NCBI RefSeq assembly: GCF_900637975.1
Contig: NZ_LR134477.1
Location: 1,054,001 to 1,118,000, forward strand
DNA: 64,000 nt
From: Actinomyces viscosus
Lineage (GTDB): Bacteria; Actinomycetota; Actinomycetes; Actinomycetales; Actinomycetaceae
Reading direction: 5' to 3'
Under the pieces are notes generated by a model. That model ran no database searches. It was not told the DNA's origin and saw only the letters and a list, made by a program, of their open reading frames with translations. Every line of letters begins with the position of its first letter. Position 1 is the stretch's first letter. This document shows, piece by piece, positions 28,121-36,222 of this stretch. A program made the position numbers and the translations under genes.

Positions 28121-28888
28121 CTATTTTCCGACGCCGCCACCTCCGCCCCCGTAGACGGAGCGGTTACGGAAGAACGATCCGCCTCCCGATGGAATGAGAC
28201 CGTCATCATCATTCCACTCAAGGATCGCCATCAGAATGAGAAACAGAATGACCCAGAATAGAGGTGACTTCCAACTACCCCGAAGTCCAGGGCTCACCGA
28301 TGAGAGCCACCGGCCAAGCCGTCGTGCGACGCCTGGCACCCACCACGGCCGATACACGGGTCTGCCGAAGATCTTGGACTGACGCTCAGGCAACAGGGCC
28401 GTTGTGCGATAAGCCTCACGCTCCCGGCAGCGATGCTCATCGATCACGATGCTGGAGAGCGGCTTCCTCGCCCCTTTGACACGGAGCTCGACGCATGTCG
28501 TCGTTGAAACAGCTCCTGTCGGATGCGGAATGGTTCCAGTTTCGTAATCAATATCGGCTCGGTATATGTCCTCAACCTCAACGGTATACGGTCGACCATT
28601 GACTTTCACCTGCCGGGCCTGACCGACCTCGAGCGCGAGCGGATCGATCGTCGGTTGAATACTAACCGGCTCGTGAAGAATGGCCTTATTCGCATCCCGA
28701 TTGATCTCAAGCCAGAGCTCCTTACCGTTGTCGTCGATCAGGCGCCACTGCTCCCACCGAGTGAGGCTCCGGCTTCGCCGATCCCGCCGTTTCAGGAGAA
28801 CTCGCCCCATGACGGTGTAGGAGTGACTCTTTTTCCTCAAGGTGCCCCGGAGCGTCTCACCGATATGCAGATCACCTCTGATACTCAC
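28121..28888 (-). CDS. DUF4178 protein, copy 1
   Basis: A 255-residue protein with a DUF4178-like beta-rich domain (GDLHIGETLRGTLRKKS through WEQWRLIDDNGKELWLEIN) in the first half. It has a single membrane helix near residue 210 (PLFWVILFLILMAILEW) and ends in VYGGGGGGVGK. Its start overlaps the speD stop as ATGA (28885-28888), so translation is coupled. The same fold, helix and exact tail recur in the second DUF4178 gene at 29346. Function unknown; proximity to SpeD and SpeE suggests a polyamine-linked membrane role. Confidence 0.85.
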   Translation of the reverse strand: MSIRGDLHIGETLRGTLRKKSHSYTVMGRVLLKRRDRRSRSLTRWEQWRLIDDNGKELWLEINRDANKAILHEPVSIQPTIDPLALEVGQARQVKVNGRPYTVEVEDIYRADIDYETGTIPHPTGAVSTTTCVELRVKGARKPLSSIVIDEHRCREREAYRTTALLPERQSKIFGRPVYRPWWVPGVARRLGRWLSSVSPGLRGSWKSPLFWVILFLILMAILEWNDDDGLIPSGGGSFFRNRSVYGGGGGGVGK

Positions 28889-29232
28889 AGCGTGATCCCC
28901 GAGCTGGTCACCTGCTGAGCCTGAAGCCGCTGACGCACCATCTCCCCCACTGCCTCGATCTGCACAGGGGTCAGTGTGCGGCAGCTGGTGAGCGTCACAT
29001 AGCCGGTGCCGGACTCGGGCCAGGTGTGAGCAGCAATGTGTGACTCGGACAGGATGACGACGGCGCTCAGCCCCTGGGGCTCGAACCGGTGGTGCGCCCT
29101 GGAGACGGCAGTCAGTCCCGCCTCCCGGGCGGCGTCGAGGAGAATCGACTCGACGGCGGGGAGATCATTGAGCACGTGCGGCTCGGCCCCACTGATCTTG
29201 TAGCTGACAGAACACAGGCTCACCGCACTCAC
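28885..29232 (-). CDS. speD: S-adenosylmethionine decarboxylase proenzyme
   Basis: Makes decarboxylated AdoMet, the aminopropyl donor for SpeE. The 115-residue proenzyme matches the class 1b family: RFEPQGLSAVVILSESHIAA includes the self-cleavage site between Glu63 and Ser64 (pyruvoyl serine), with His69 in AAHTWPE and Cys84 as likely proton donor. GTG 29232 is chosen because it lies exactly at the predicted +1 of the promoter at 29239-29267, so the mRNA appears leaderless; GTG 29223 is an alternative. First gene of the polyamine operon. Confidence 0.9.
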   Translation of the reverse strand: MSAVSLCSVSYKISGAEPHVLNDLPAVESILLDAAREAGLTAVSRAHHRFEPQGLSAVVILSESHIAAHTWPESGTGYVTLTSCRTLTPVQIEAVGEMVRQRLQAQQVTSSGITL

Positions 29233-29238
29233 GCGAGC

Positions 29239-29267
29239 ACGGTAGCAATGTGACCGGTTCCCACCAA
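29239..29267 (-). promoter_or_regulatory. Predicted leaderless promoter of speD
   Basis: TTGGTG (29267-29262), 17-bp spacer, TACCGT (29244-29239); the start GTG follows after 6 bases. The 58-bp block 29229-29286 is 45/58 identical to the block upstream of the second DUF4178 gene. Confidence 0.6.
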
Positions 29268-29345
29268 ACGGGGCGATGTCCCCATCCAAGACCCGCCAAG
29301 CGGCCGGAATGGAGCTCTGCGCTCCGTCATCGCTGAGGCGCGAAC

Positions 29346-30110
29346 CTACTTGCCGACGCCGCCTCCGCCGCCTCCGTAGACGGGACGGTGACGGTAGGTC
29401 CGTGAGGAGCCCGTGTCCGAGGTGCTGGTGGAGTCGGCGCTACCGCTGGAGCGGGTGCTGCTGGAGCACGAGGAGAACAGTCCGACGACGAGCACGACGC
29501 TGACGATCGCGCCGATGAGGGCGCACCCGATGTTCCGGCCCGACCCACCTCCAGCGGGTCCGCCTCCAACGGGACGCCTGTTGTAGATGACGCGCCCGAA
29601 GAGCTGCCTCTGCTGGGCGGAGGACAACGTGGTCTTCCGGTAGGCCAGCAGGTCACGGAACCGGTGGCTGTCGATGGTCAGCCTGCTGGTCACCCCGGCC
29701 GGGTCGGTCAGCCGCAGCTCGACGTAGGTCATCGTCTCGCCGAGGTTCAGGGGGCACACCGGGGTGCCGACGACCTCCTCAAGCGTACCGGTGGTGACCT
29801 CCTCGACAAGCGCCCAGTGCGGAGCACCGTTGACCGTCAGCTGCAGCTGCTGGCCGACGGCCAGTGCCCACGGCTCAATGGTCTCCTGGAGGTGAACGGG
29901 CTCGTAGAACAGGACCTCACCGGGGTCGTGATCGAGCTCGACCCAGGTGTCGGCACTGCCGGCGCCGATGAGCTGCCACTCCTCCCAGTAGTAGAAGCAG
30001 CGGTCCTGCGTGTCCCACTCCTTGAAGAGCAGGCAGCCTCTGACCGACAGGTTGCCGGCACTTCCCTGAAGCATCTCGCCAACCTGGAGGTTGGCCCGCA
30101 TACCACTCAT
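29346..30110 (-). CDS. DUF4178 protein, copy 2
   Basis: A 254-residue paralogue of the DUF4178 protein at 28121. Shared features are the start (NLQVGEMLQGSAGNLSVRGC, against DLHIGETLRGTLRKKS), WEEWQLIG, the SHRFRDLLAYRKTTLSSAQQ segment, and one membrane helix (IGCALIGAIVSVVLVVGLF). The C terminus is identical, VYGGGGGGVGK, while codons there differ at synonymous sites. ATG 30110 overlaps the stop of a short upstream ORF as ATGA. It forms its own operon with that leader and ends 113 bp before speD. Confidence 0.85.
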   Translation of the reverse strand: MSGMRANLQVGEMLQGSAGNLSVRGCLLFKEWDTQDRCFYYWEEWQLIGAGSADTWVELDHDPGEVLFYEPVHLQETIEPWALAVGQQLQLTVNGAPHWALVEEVTTGTLEEVVGTPVCPLNLGETMTYVELRLTDPAGVTSRLTIDSHRFRDLLAYRKTTLSSAQQRQLFGRVIYNRRPVGGGPAGGGSGRNIGCALIGAIVSVVLVVGLFSSCSSSTRSSGSADSTSTSDTGSSRTYRHRPVYGGGGGGVGK

Positions 30111-30190
30111 CTGAATGTTCCCATCGGCGAAGGACGACGCAAGGACCGCACGACACCGTCTCGGTCGAAGCCATATCCTCCTGTCATCAC
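30107..30190 (-). CDS. 27-codon leader ORF coupled to the second DUF4178 gene
   Basis: From the predicted +1 at GTG 30190 a frame of 27 codons (VMTGGYGFDRDGVVRSLRRP, then SPMGTFR) ends in a TGA that overlaps ATG 30110 as ATGA. It sits exactly where speD sits in the sister operon (promoter, first ORF, ATGA, DUF4178). It may be a relic of a duplicated speD or a live leader controlling DUF4178 translation. No similarity to SpeD is visible. Confidence 0.45.
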   Translation of the reverse strand: MMTGGYGFDRDGVVRSLRRPSPMGTFR

Positions 30191-30196
30191 GCGGGC

Positions 30197-30225
30197 ACAG
30201 TAGCAACGTGGTCAGGTCCCGGCAA
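30197..30225 (-). promoter_or_regulatory. Predicted promoter of the leader ORF and second DUF4178 gene
   Basis: TTGCCG (30225-30220), 17-bp spacer, TACTGT (30202-30197), then GTG 6 bases later. Same geometry as the speD promoter, in the duplicated 58-bp block 30187-30244. Confidence 0.6.
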
Positions 30226-30335
30226 ACGGATCGTTCTCCCCATCGCCTCGTCCCGTCAGGGAGACTCGAGCAGTGACTGAGGCCGTTGACAGCGGGGCAG
30301 GGCTCGATGCGCTGAGACCGTGTGAGACTGGCACC

Positions 30336-31148
30336 ATGCGCGTTGCACAGATCGCCGAGCTGACCGGGACGACGGTGCGCACGGTGCGCCACTACCACTC
30401 ACTGGGGCTGCTTCCGGTGCCCTCCGAACGCGGAGGCTGGCGAGACTACGACCTGGGCCATGTGGCCCGGCTCTCCCGGATCCGCTGGTTGGTGCAGGCA
30501 GGCGTGTCGTTGGAGACCATCAAACGCGTCCTCGACGAGTCCGAGGCGACCGTCGTCGAGCAGACCGGCGACGCACCCGTAGTCGGCTCCGTTGTCGAGG
30601 ACCTGGCCGGGGCCCTGACCGCCGTGGAGGATCACCTGGCCGAGGTGACCAGACAAAGAGACATGCTTGCCGGGCTGCTGGAACGGGCCAGGACCGGCTC
30701 GGCTGTCTCGCCGATGTCCCCGCGCATGGCGGCCTTCTTCGACCGTCTGGAGCAGGCAGCTCCCGATGAGGCCACCCGCACCGCCGTGCGCAGGGAACGG
30801 GATCTGACCGACCTGGCCTGCTACCGCGGTCAGATGCCGCCGGAGGCAGAGTTCCTCTTCGTCGACCCGGATCCTCGTTACGACGCCGAGTCGCTGGCCC
30901 TCTACTCTCAGGATCCGGCCGAGCTGTCGGACGCGCAGATCGAGCAGCGTGCACGGGTCACGGTGTCACGTCTGGAGACCCGGATGACCCCTGCACGCCT
31001 GAGGGACCTGGCGAGCAGTGTCGACACCGAGGCGGTACGGGCGCTCTTCCGCCTCATCACTCGCATCGAGTACCTCGATCCTCGCCTCGCCCAGGCCTCG
31101 GAGCGAGAGTTCCTCGCCGCGATCGATCGGTGGCGCAGGAATGAATAG
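30336..31148 (+). CDS. MerR-family transcriptional regulator
   Basis: A 270-residue regulator (from ATG 30336). The N-terminal winged HTH, MRVAQIAELTGTTVRTVRHY, continues to HSLGLLPVPSERGG, and a coiled coil about residues 75-115 mediates dimerisation. The C-terminal 150 residues form an unassigned ligand-binding domain. No metal-binding cysteines of the MerR/CueR type are seen. GTG 30273 is in frame with a purine-rich upstream stretch; I prefer 30336 because it gives the usual family N terminus. It is divergent from the second DUF4178 gene. Confidence 0.85.
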   Translation: MRVAQIAELTGTTVRTVRHYHSLGLLPVPSERGGWRDYDLGHVARLSRIRWLVQAGVSLETIKRVLDESEATVVEQTGDAPVVGSVVEDLAGALTAVEDHLAEVTRQRDMLAGLLERARTGSAVSPMSPRMAAFFDRLEQAAPDEATRTAVRRERDLTDLACYRGQMPPEAEFLFVDPDPRYDAESLALYSQDPAELSDAQIEQRARVTVSRLETRMTPARLRDLASSVDTEAVRALFRLITRIEYLDPRLAQASEREFLAAIDRWRRNE

Positions 31149-31154
31149 GTCTAT

Positions 31155-31244
31155 TCCACGAGATTCGGGGTCTACTGGCCAGGAACTGACCGCAGTGCAC
31201 GGGACCCCGCCCCTCGTGGAGTACACCCACCTCCCGGCCAGTAG
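31155..31244. repeat. Interleaved inverted repeats between convergent merR-type and VOC genes
   Basis: TCCACGAG (31155-31162) pairs with CTCGTGGA (31213-31220), and GGGGTC (31167-31172) with GACCCC (31203-31208), forming one nested stem. CTACTGGCC (31172-31180) pairs with GGCCAGTAG (31236-31244), crossing that stem. It could act as a terminator; no U-run is visible. Confidence 0.4.
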
Positions 31245-31330
31245 CACCCAGACCGCGTGCCGTACGGCGGCGCCCTATGAGGACCGCCCCGCCCACCTCT
31301 CAGTACAGTCACCCAGCTTATTGGCACATC

Positions 31331-31765
31331 TCAGGCTGGATCGCTGCCGTCCTCGCGCTGCATATACCTGCTCCAGTAACCCGCCTCTGCCTTGATCTGC
31401 TCAACAACGTCGACCCACAGACCGCTGGGGTCGGCGAACCCGAACCGACGCTGCCCGAAGGGCTCGTCGGTAAGCGGGTACGTCACCGGCAGTCCCCTTC
31501 CGGTCAGCTCGGCGTGGGCGCTCGCCGCGTCGTCAACCTCCAACTCGAAGCACATGCCGCGTCCCGTGAAGGTATCCGGTCCGGGCGGAGCTGAAGGGTG
31601 GTCCGGTGTCATGAAGGCAATCGACGCACCACTGTCTGCGTCCGTCATGAGGGTGAACCAGGTGCTGTCGAAAACGGCGCGAAAACCGAGGTAGCGCTCC
31701 CAGAAGTCTCGCGACTCCTGCTTCTGGGCGGTGACGACGATCGGATAACGGTCTCGCAGGTGCAT
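31331..31765 (-). CDS. VOC (glyoxalase/bleomycin-resistance) family protein
   Basis: A 144-residue two-module VOC protein: HLRDRYPIVVTAQKQESRDF starts the first beta-alpha-beta-beta-beta module, and RGMCFELEVDDAASAHAELT and RRFGFADPSGLWVDVVEQ form the second. It may bind a small molecule or metal. AGGAGG precedes ATG 31765 by 7 bases. It is divergent from the TetR-DUF488 gene and the two ACATAC operators lie between them, so both are probably controlled by that TetR domain. Confidence 0.85.
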   Translation of the reverse strand: MHLRDRYPIVVTAQKQESRDFWERYLGFRAVFDSTWFTLMTDADSGASIAFMTPDHPSAPPGPDTFTGRGMCFELEVDDAASAHAELTGRGLPVTYPLTDEPFGQRRFGFADPSGLWVDVVEQIKAEAGYWSRYMQREDGSDPA

Positions 31766-31796
31766 AACCGGCCTCCTGGGTCTCGGAGAACAATTC

Positions 31797-31813
31797 ACAT
31801 ACTATGGGTATGT
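31797..31813. promoter_or_regulatory. TetR-type operator, site 1
   Basis: ACATAC-TATGG-GTATGT, a perfect 6+6 dyad with a 5-bp centre, between the divergent VOC and TetR-DUF488 genes. Its centre is 28 bp from that of site 2. Confidence 0.6.
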
Positions 31814-31824
31814 CAGAGTGTTCC

Positions 31825-31841
31825 ACATACCCTCAGTATGT
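31825..31841. promoter_or_regulatory. TetR-type operator, site 2
   Basis: ACATAC-CCTCA-GTATGT, the same dyad as site 1 with a different centre. It ends 17 bases before the TetR-DUF488 ATG, fitting autorepression. Confidence 0.6.
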
Positions 31842-31858
31842 CAATCGTCGGAGGAAGC

Positions 31859-32878
31859 ATGCCCGGAAATCGTCAGGCTCAACGCGCAGCGACGCAGATG
31901 GCGCTCATCTCCGAGGCAAGGTGGCGCTTCGCCGCTGAGGGCTATGCCTCGGTACGGCTGTCCGACGTCGTGGAGGCCTTGGGGATGACCAAGGGGGCGC
32001 TGTACCACCAGTTCGCCGGTAAGAAGGACCTCTTCCGGGCTGTTGTCCGGCAAGTGCAGCAGGAGGTCGCTGACCGAGTCGAGGCCGCGGCCCAACCCTG
32101 CACGGATCCTTGGGAGGAACTCGTCGCAGGCTGCGAGGCGTTTCTCACCTCCCACAGCAATCCCGAGACCCGGCAGATCATGCTCATTGACGCGCCGAGG
32201 GTACTGGGATGGCGCGAGTGGAAGGAGATGGATGGGGCCTGCTCGGAGAGACTTTTGACTGGGGTTCTGACCGAGCTCATGGGCGACGGTACTCTCACTC
32301 CCCGGCCGGTGGAGCCCGTGGCTCACCTCCTGTCCGGAGCGATGAACGAGGCCGCGCTCTGGCTTGCCGAAACCGACTCCCCCACAGCGCTGAAGGACAC
32401 CATGGATACTCTCCTGTGCCTGCTCGGCTCGCTACGAGCCGATGGTGTCGTACCGGCCGGTAACGCGAGTACGGTCGAGGGTATGAGCGAGCGGCTTCCC
32501 TCTTCTGACAACGTGATCCTCAAGGGCATTCGCGAGGAGCCCAGCCCCGAGGACGGAATGCGGGTCCTGGTGGACCGTCTCTGGCCTCGCGGCGTGTCCA
32601 AGGAGCGCGCCGACCTGGACGAGTGGGCCAAGGACGCCACGCCCACCACCGAGCTGCGCCGGGCATTCCACAGCGGGGAGCTGCCCTGGCCCCAGTTCGT
32701 CGACGCCTACCGGGCCGAGCTCACCGAGCGGCCCGAGGCGGTAGCCGCCGTCGAGCACCTGCGCTCCGAGGCGCTGGATGGACGGATCACGCTCTTGTTC
32801 GCCGGCCACGACCACGTCCACTGCCACGCGCGCGTCCTGCGCGAGGCGGTGCTCGGCGTCGAGGAGGACCTGTCCTGA
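31859..32878 (+). CDS. TetR-family regulator fused to a DUF488 (YeaO-like) domain
   Basis: A 339-residue protein with two domains in one frame. Residues 1-195 are a TetR regulator: the HTH helices lie in RFAAEGYASVRLSDVVEALG and MTKGALYHQFAGKKDLF. Residues 217-339 are a complete DUF488/YeaO-type domain (GMRVLVDRLWPRGVSKERAD, then LLFAGHDHVHCHARVLREAV). The linker ADGVVPAGNASTVEG carries no stop. GGAGGA lies 4 bases before ATG 31859. ATG 32483 (MSERLPSSDN) could serve as a separate DUF488 start; it has a GAGG only 2-3 bases upstream, too close to be efficient. A lost stop codon would have fused two genes. Confidence 0.8.
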   Translation: MPGNRQAQRAATQMALISEARWRFAAEGYASVRLSDVVEALGMTKGALYHQFAGKKDLFRAVVRQVQQEVADRVEAAAQPCTDPWEELVAGCEAFLTSHSNPETRQIMLIDAPRVLGWREWKEMDGACSERLLTGVLTELMGDGTLTPRPVEPVAHLLSGAMNEAALWLAETDSPTALKDTMDTLLCLLGSLRADGVVPAGNASTVEGMSERLPSSDNVILKGIREEPSPEDGMRVLVDRLWPRGVSKERADLDEWAKDATPTTELRRAFHSGELPWPQFVDAYRAELTERPEAVAAVEHLRSEALDGRITLLFAGHDHVHCHARVLREAVLGVEEDLS

Positions 32879-32897
32879 TGTCGTGCTCGACAGGATC

Positions 32898-33293
32898 TCA
32901 GACGTTGAAGCCCAGGGCGCGCAGCTGCTCGCGGCCCTCGGGGGTGATCTTGTCCGGGCCCCACGGCGGCAGCCACACCCACTGGATGCGGACCTTGTCG
33001 GCAAGGAGGGACAGGGCCTGCTGGGCCTGCTCCTCGATGACGTCGGTCAGCGGGCAGGCAGCGGTCGTCAGGGTCATGTCGAGCACAACGGTCCCGTCGG
33101 GCTCGATCGACACCCCGTAGAGCAGACCGAGGTCAACGACGTTGATTCCGAGCTCGGGGTCGATGACGTCGCGCAGAGCCTCCTCGATAGCGGCGACGTC
33201 GACACCCTCGGTGCTGGCGACGGCGGCCGGCGCGTGCTGGGCGGCCATGGGGTTGTCGGCGGCGGCCGGCACCCCTGTGGGGTTCTCACTCAT
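32898..33293 (-). CDS. sufT: Fe-S assembly factor of the SufT / DUF59 family
   Basis: A 131-residue protein, last gene of the suf operon. After a low-complexity N terminus (residues 1-30), the DUF59 core reads EEALRDVIDPELGINVVDLG and LTTAACPLTDVIEEQ, with the family cysteine in AACPL. Family members help mature Fe-S proteins. GAAGGAG precedes ATG 33293. Confidence 0.88.
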   Translation of the reverse strand: MSENPTGVPAAADNPMAAQHAPAAVASTEGVDVAAIEEALRDVIDPELGINVVDLGLLYGVSIEPDGTVVLDMTLTTAACPLTDVIEEQAQQALSLLADKVRIQWVWLPPWGPDKITPEGREQLRALGFNV

Positions 33294-33415
33294 GGCTTCT
33301 CCTTCTCTTCTGCGGCAGCTCAGTCTTCGGGATGATGGGGATACGGCGGGGATACTGGGATGACGGGTCCTGGATGAGTCGGCTCCAGGCGGCCGGCGTA
33401 CCGAGGCGCATCGGC

Positions 33416-33892
33416 CTACTCTGCGTCTGCCGGCTCGGCGGCGGGCAGGGCGACGCCGGACTTGGCCAGGGCGTCCTTGAGGGCCATCCAGCCCAGCAGG
33501 GCGCACTTGACGCGGTTGGGGTACTTCGAGACCCCCTCGAAGGCGGCTCCGTCCTCGAGGTCGTCCAGGATGGCGTCGTCAACGCCCTTGCCGCGTGAGT
33601 GCATGAGGGTGTCGAAGTCCGCCTCGAGGCGGGCCACGGTAGCCAGGTCCGCGCCGTCGACGAGGTCGTGCATGACCGAGATGGAGGCCTGGGAGATGGA
33701 GCAGCCGTCGCCCTTCCAGCCAATGGCCTCGATCCTGCCGTCCTTGACGCGCACCCCCAGGGTCACCTCGTCACCGCAGGTGGGGTTCACCTGGTGGCTG
33801 GTGGCGTCCGGGGCGTCGAGAGCCCCGGAGCCGTGACGCTCACGGGAGTGGTCGAGGATGACTTGCTGGTAGAGCTGGTCGAGTTCGTTCAT
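33416..33892 (-). CDS. sufU: SufU, Zn-dependent sulfurtransferase / scaffold
   Basis: Accepts sulfur from SufS for Fe-S cluster assembly. The 158-residue protein has the three metal-binding cysteines: Cys39 in NPTCGDEV, Cys64 in GDGCSISQAS and Cys130 in RVKCALLGW, plus Asp41. ATG 33892 is preferred (AGAGG immediately upstream, starting MNELDQLYQQ); GTG 33898 is 2 codons earlier. It begins at the end of sufS, so translation is coupled. Confidence 0.95.
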   Translation of the reverse strand: MNELDQLYQQVILDHSRERHGSGALDAPDATSHQVNPTCGDEVTLGVRVKDGRIEAIGWKGDGCSISQASISVMHDLVDGADLATVARLEADFDTLMHSRGKGVDDAILDDLEDGAAFEGVSKYPNRVKCALLGWMALKDALAKSGVALPAAEPADAE

Positions 33893-33894
33893 GC

Positions 33895-35247
33895 TCACCT
33901 CTGGAAGTAGCGGCGGACGTCGGCGATGGCGGACAGGAAGCGGTCGACCTCTTCCGGGGTCGAGCAGACCCCGAAGGACAGGCGCGAGGAGGCGTGGATG
34001 CCGAAGTGCTTGTGGATCGGCTGGGCGCAGTGGTGCCCGGTGCGCACGGCGACGCCAGCGGCGTCGAGGACCTGTCCGACGTCGTGGGGGTGGACTCCCT
34101 CCATGGAGAAGGCAACCACGCCCAGGCGGTCCGTGGCGCCGGTCGGACCGATCAGGCGCAGCCCGGGAGCCTGGACGAGGCCGTCGAGCACCTGCCGGGT
34201 CAGGACCTGCTCAGTGGCGTGGAGCCGATCCAGGCCGATGCCGGCCAGGTACTCCACGGCCGTGCGCCACCCCGCGGCCTGCGCCAGCGGCTGGCTGCCG
34301 GCCTCGAAGCGGGGCGGGCCGCTCATGAAGGTCGATGACTCCATGGTGACGACCTCGATCATGGAGCCTCCGGTCAGCACCGGTGGCATCGCCGCGAGCA
34401 GCTCCTCGGTGGCCACGAGCGCGCCGATGCCGGTGGGGCCGAGCATCTTGTGGCTGGAGAGCACCATGGCGTCGACGCCCGCGGCCTTGAGCGCTCGGAA
34501 GTCCAGCGGGAGGTGGGCGGCCGACTGGCAGGTGTCCAGGACGACGAGGGCGCCGGCCTGCTGAGCGCGCGGCAGGATGAGGTCGAGCGGGCTGATCGCA
34601 CCGGTGACGTTGGAGGCGTGGGTCAGTGCCAGCACACGGGTGCGCTCGGTGATGACGTCCAGCGTCGAGATGTCGATGCGTCCGTCCTCGGTGAGGTCCA
34701 GCCAGCGCAGTCTCGCGCCGGTGCGGGCGCACAGCTCCTGCCAGGGTACGAGGTTGGCATGGTGCTCTGCGCGCGTGACAACGATCTCGTCGCCCTCCCC
34801 GATGACAAGGCGCCGCGCCGGGTCGTCAGCGGCGGCGGGTCCGCCGCCCCGGGCCGCCGATCGGTCCAGGCTCGCGTGCCCGATGGCCAGGGCGACGAGG
34901 TTGATGGCCTCGGTGGCGTTCTTGGTGAAGACCAGCTCGCTTCCCCGCGCACCGACGAAGGCGGCCACGGCGTCGCGGGCGTCCTCGAAGGTGGCCGTGG
35001 CCTCGTCGGCGAGCTGGTAGGTCGATCGGCCCGCCGCGCCGTTGGAGGTGCGGTAGAAGTCCGCCTCGGTGGCGATGACACCGGCGGGCTTCTGGCTCGT
35101 GGCCGCCCAGTCCAGGTAGGCCAGCGGCTCGCCGTTGCGGGCGGGCCGCTCGAGGTAGGGGAAGTCGGCACGGATCGCGGCGACCTCCTGGGCACTGAGC
35201 GCGGTGGCCGAGGCCGCCCCGGTGGACGGCGCCGTGGACTGGGTCAT
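33895..35247 (-). CDS. sufS: Cysteine desulfurase SufS
   Basis: A 450-residue PLP enzyme converting cysteine to alanine and a protein-bound persulfide. Lys267 in SSHKMLGPTG holds PLP, His162 lies in RAEHHANLVPWQ, and the catalytic Cys is in RTGHHCAQP. Here Cys240 replaces the usual Ala in the DxAQ motif (DTCQS). ATG 35247 is chosen (MTQSTAPSTG); the frame is open further upstream across sufC's antisense but that is not translated. Between sufC and sufU in the operon. Confidence 0.95.
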   Translation of the reverse strand: MTQSTAPSTGAASATALSAQEVAAIRADFPYLERPARNGEPLAYLDWAATSQKPAGVIATEADFYRTSNGAAGRSTYQLADEATATFEDARDAVAAFVGARGSELVFTKNATEAINLVALAIGHASLDRSAARGGGPAAADDPARRLVIGEGDEIVVTRAEHHANLVPWQELCARTGARLRWLDLTEDGRIDISTLDVITERTRVLALTHASNVTGAISPLDLILPRAQQAGALVVLDTCQSAAHLPLDFRALKAAGVDAMVLSSHKMLGPTGIGALVATEELLAAMPPVLTGGSMIEVVTMESSTFMSGPPRFEAGSQPLAQAAGWRTAVEYLAGIGLDRLHATEQVLTRQVLDGLVQAPGLRLIGPTGATDRLGVVAFSMEGVHPHDVGQVLDAAGVAVRTGHHCAQPIHKHFGIHASSRLSFGVCSTPEEVDRFLSAIADVRRYFQR

Positions 35248-35404
35248 GTGGTGCCTTTCCGATTCGATGCGATCTGTGCCGGGTATGCCCGCCGAGGGTT
35301 GGGCGCTGAGGTCACGAGGAACCTTAGTACCCCTGTGCGCCGGGACCGACGACGACGCCTCATGCGCGGCGCGCTGCCGTCGGCTCCGGCGCGGGTTCCG
35401 CCGG

Positions 35405-36154
<750 letters not shown>

Positions 36155-36222
36155 GCGACGTTTCTTTCAGCTGGATTCTGGTCTGGTAACGGGTGATGGG
36201 ACCGCTGTACGGGTCCGACCTG

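Noticed and set aside
30107..30174. ATG 30174 as a gene start after AGGAGG
   Set aside because: The spacing from AGGAGG is only two bases and the frame runs antiparallel to nothing recognised; it is out of frame with the DUF4178 start.
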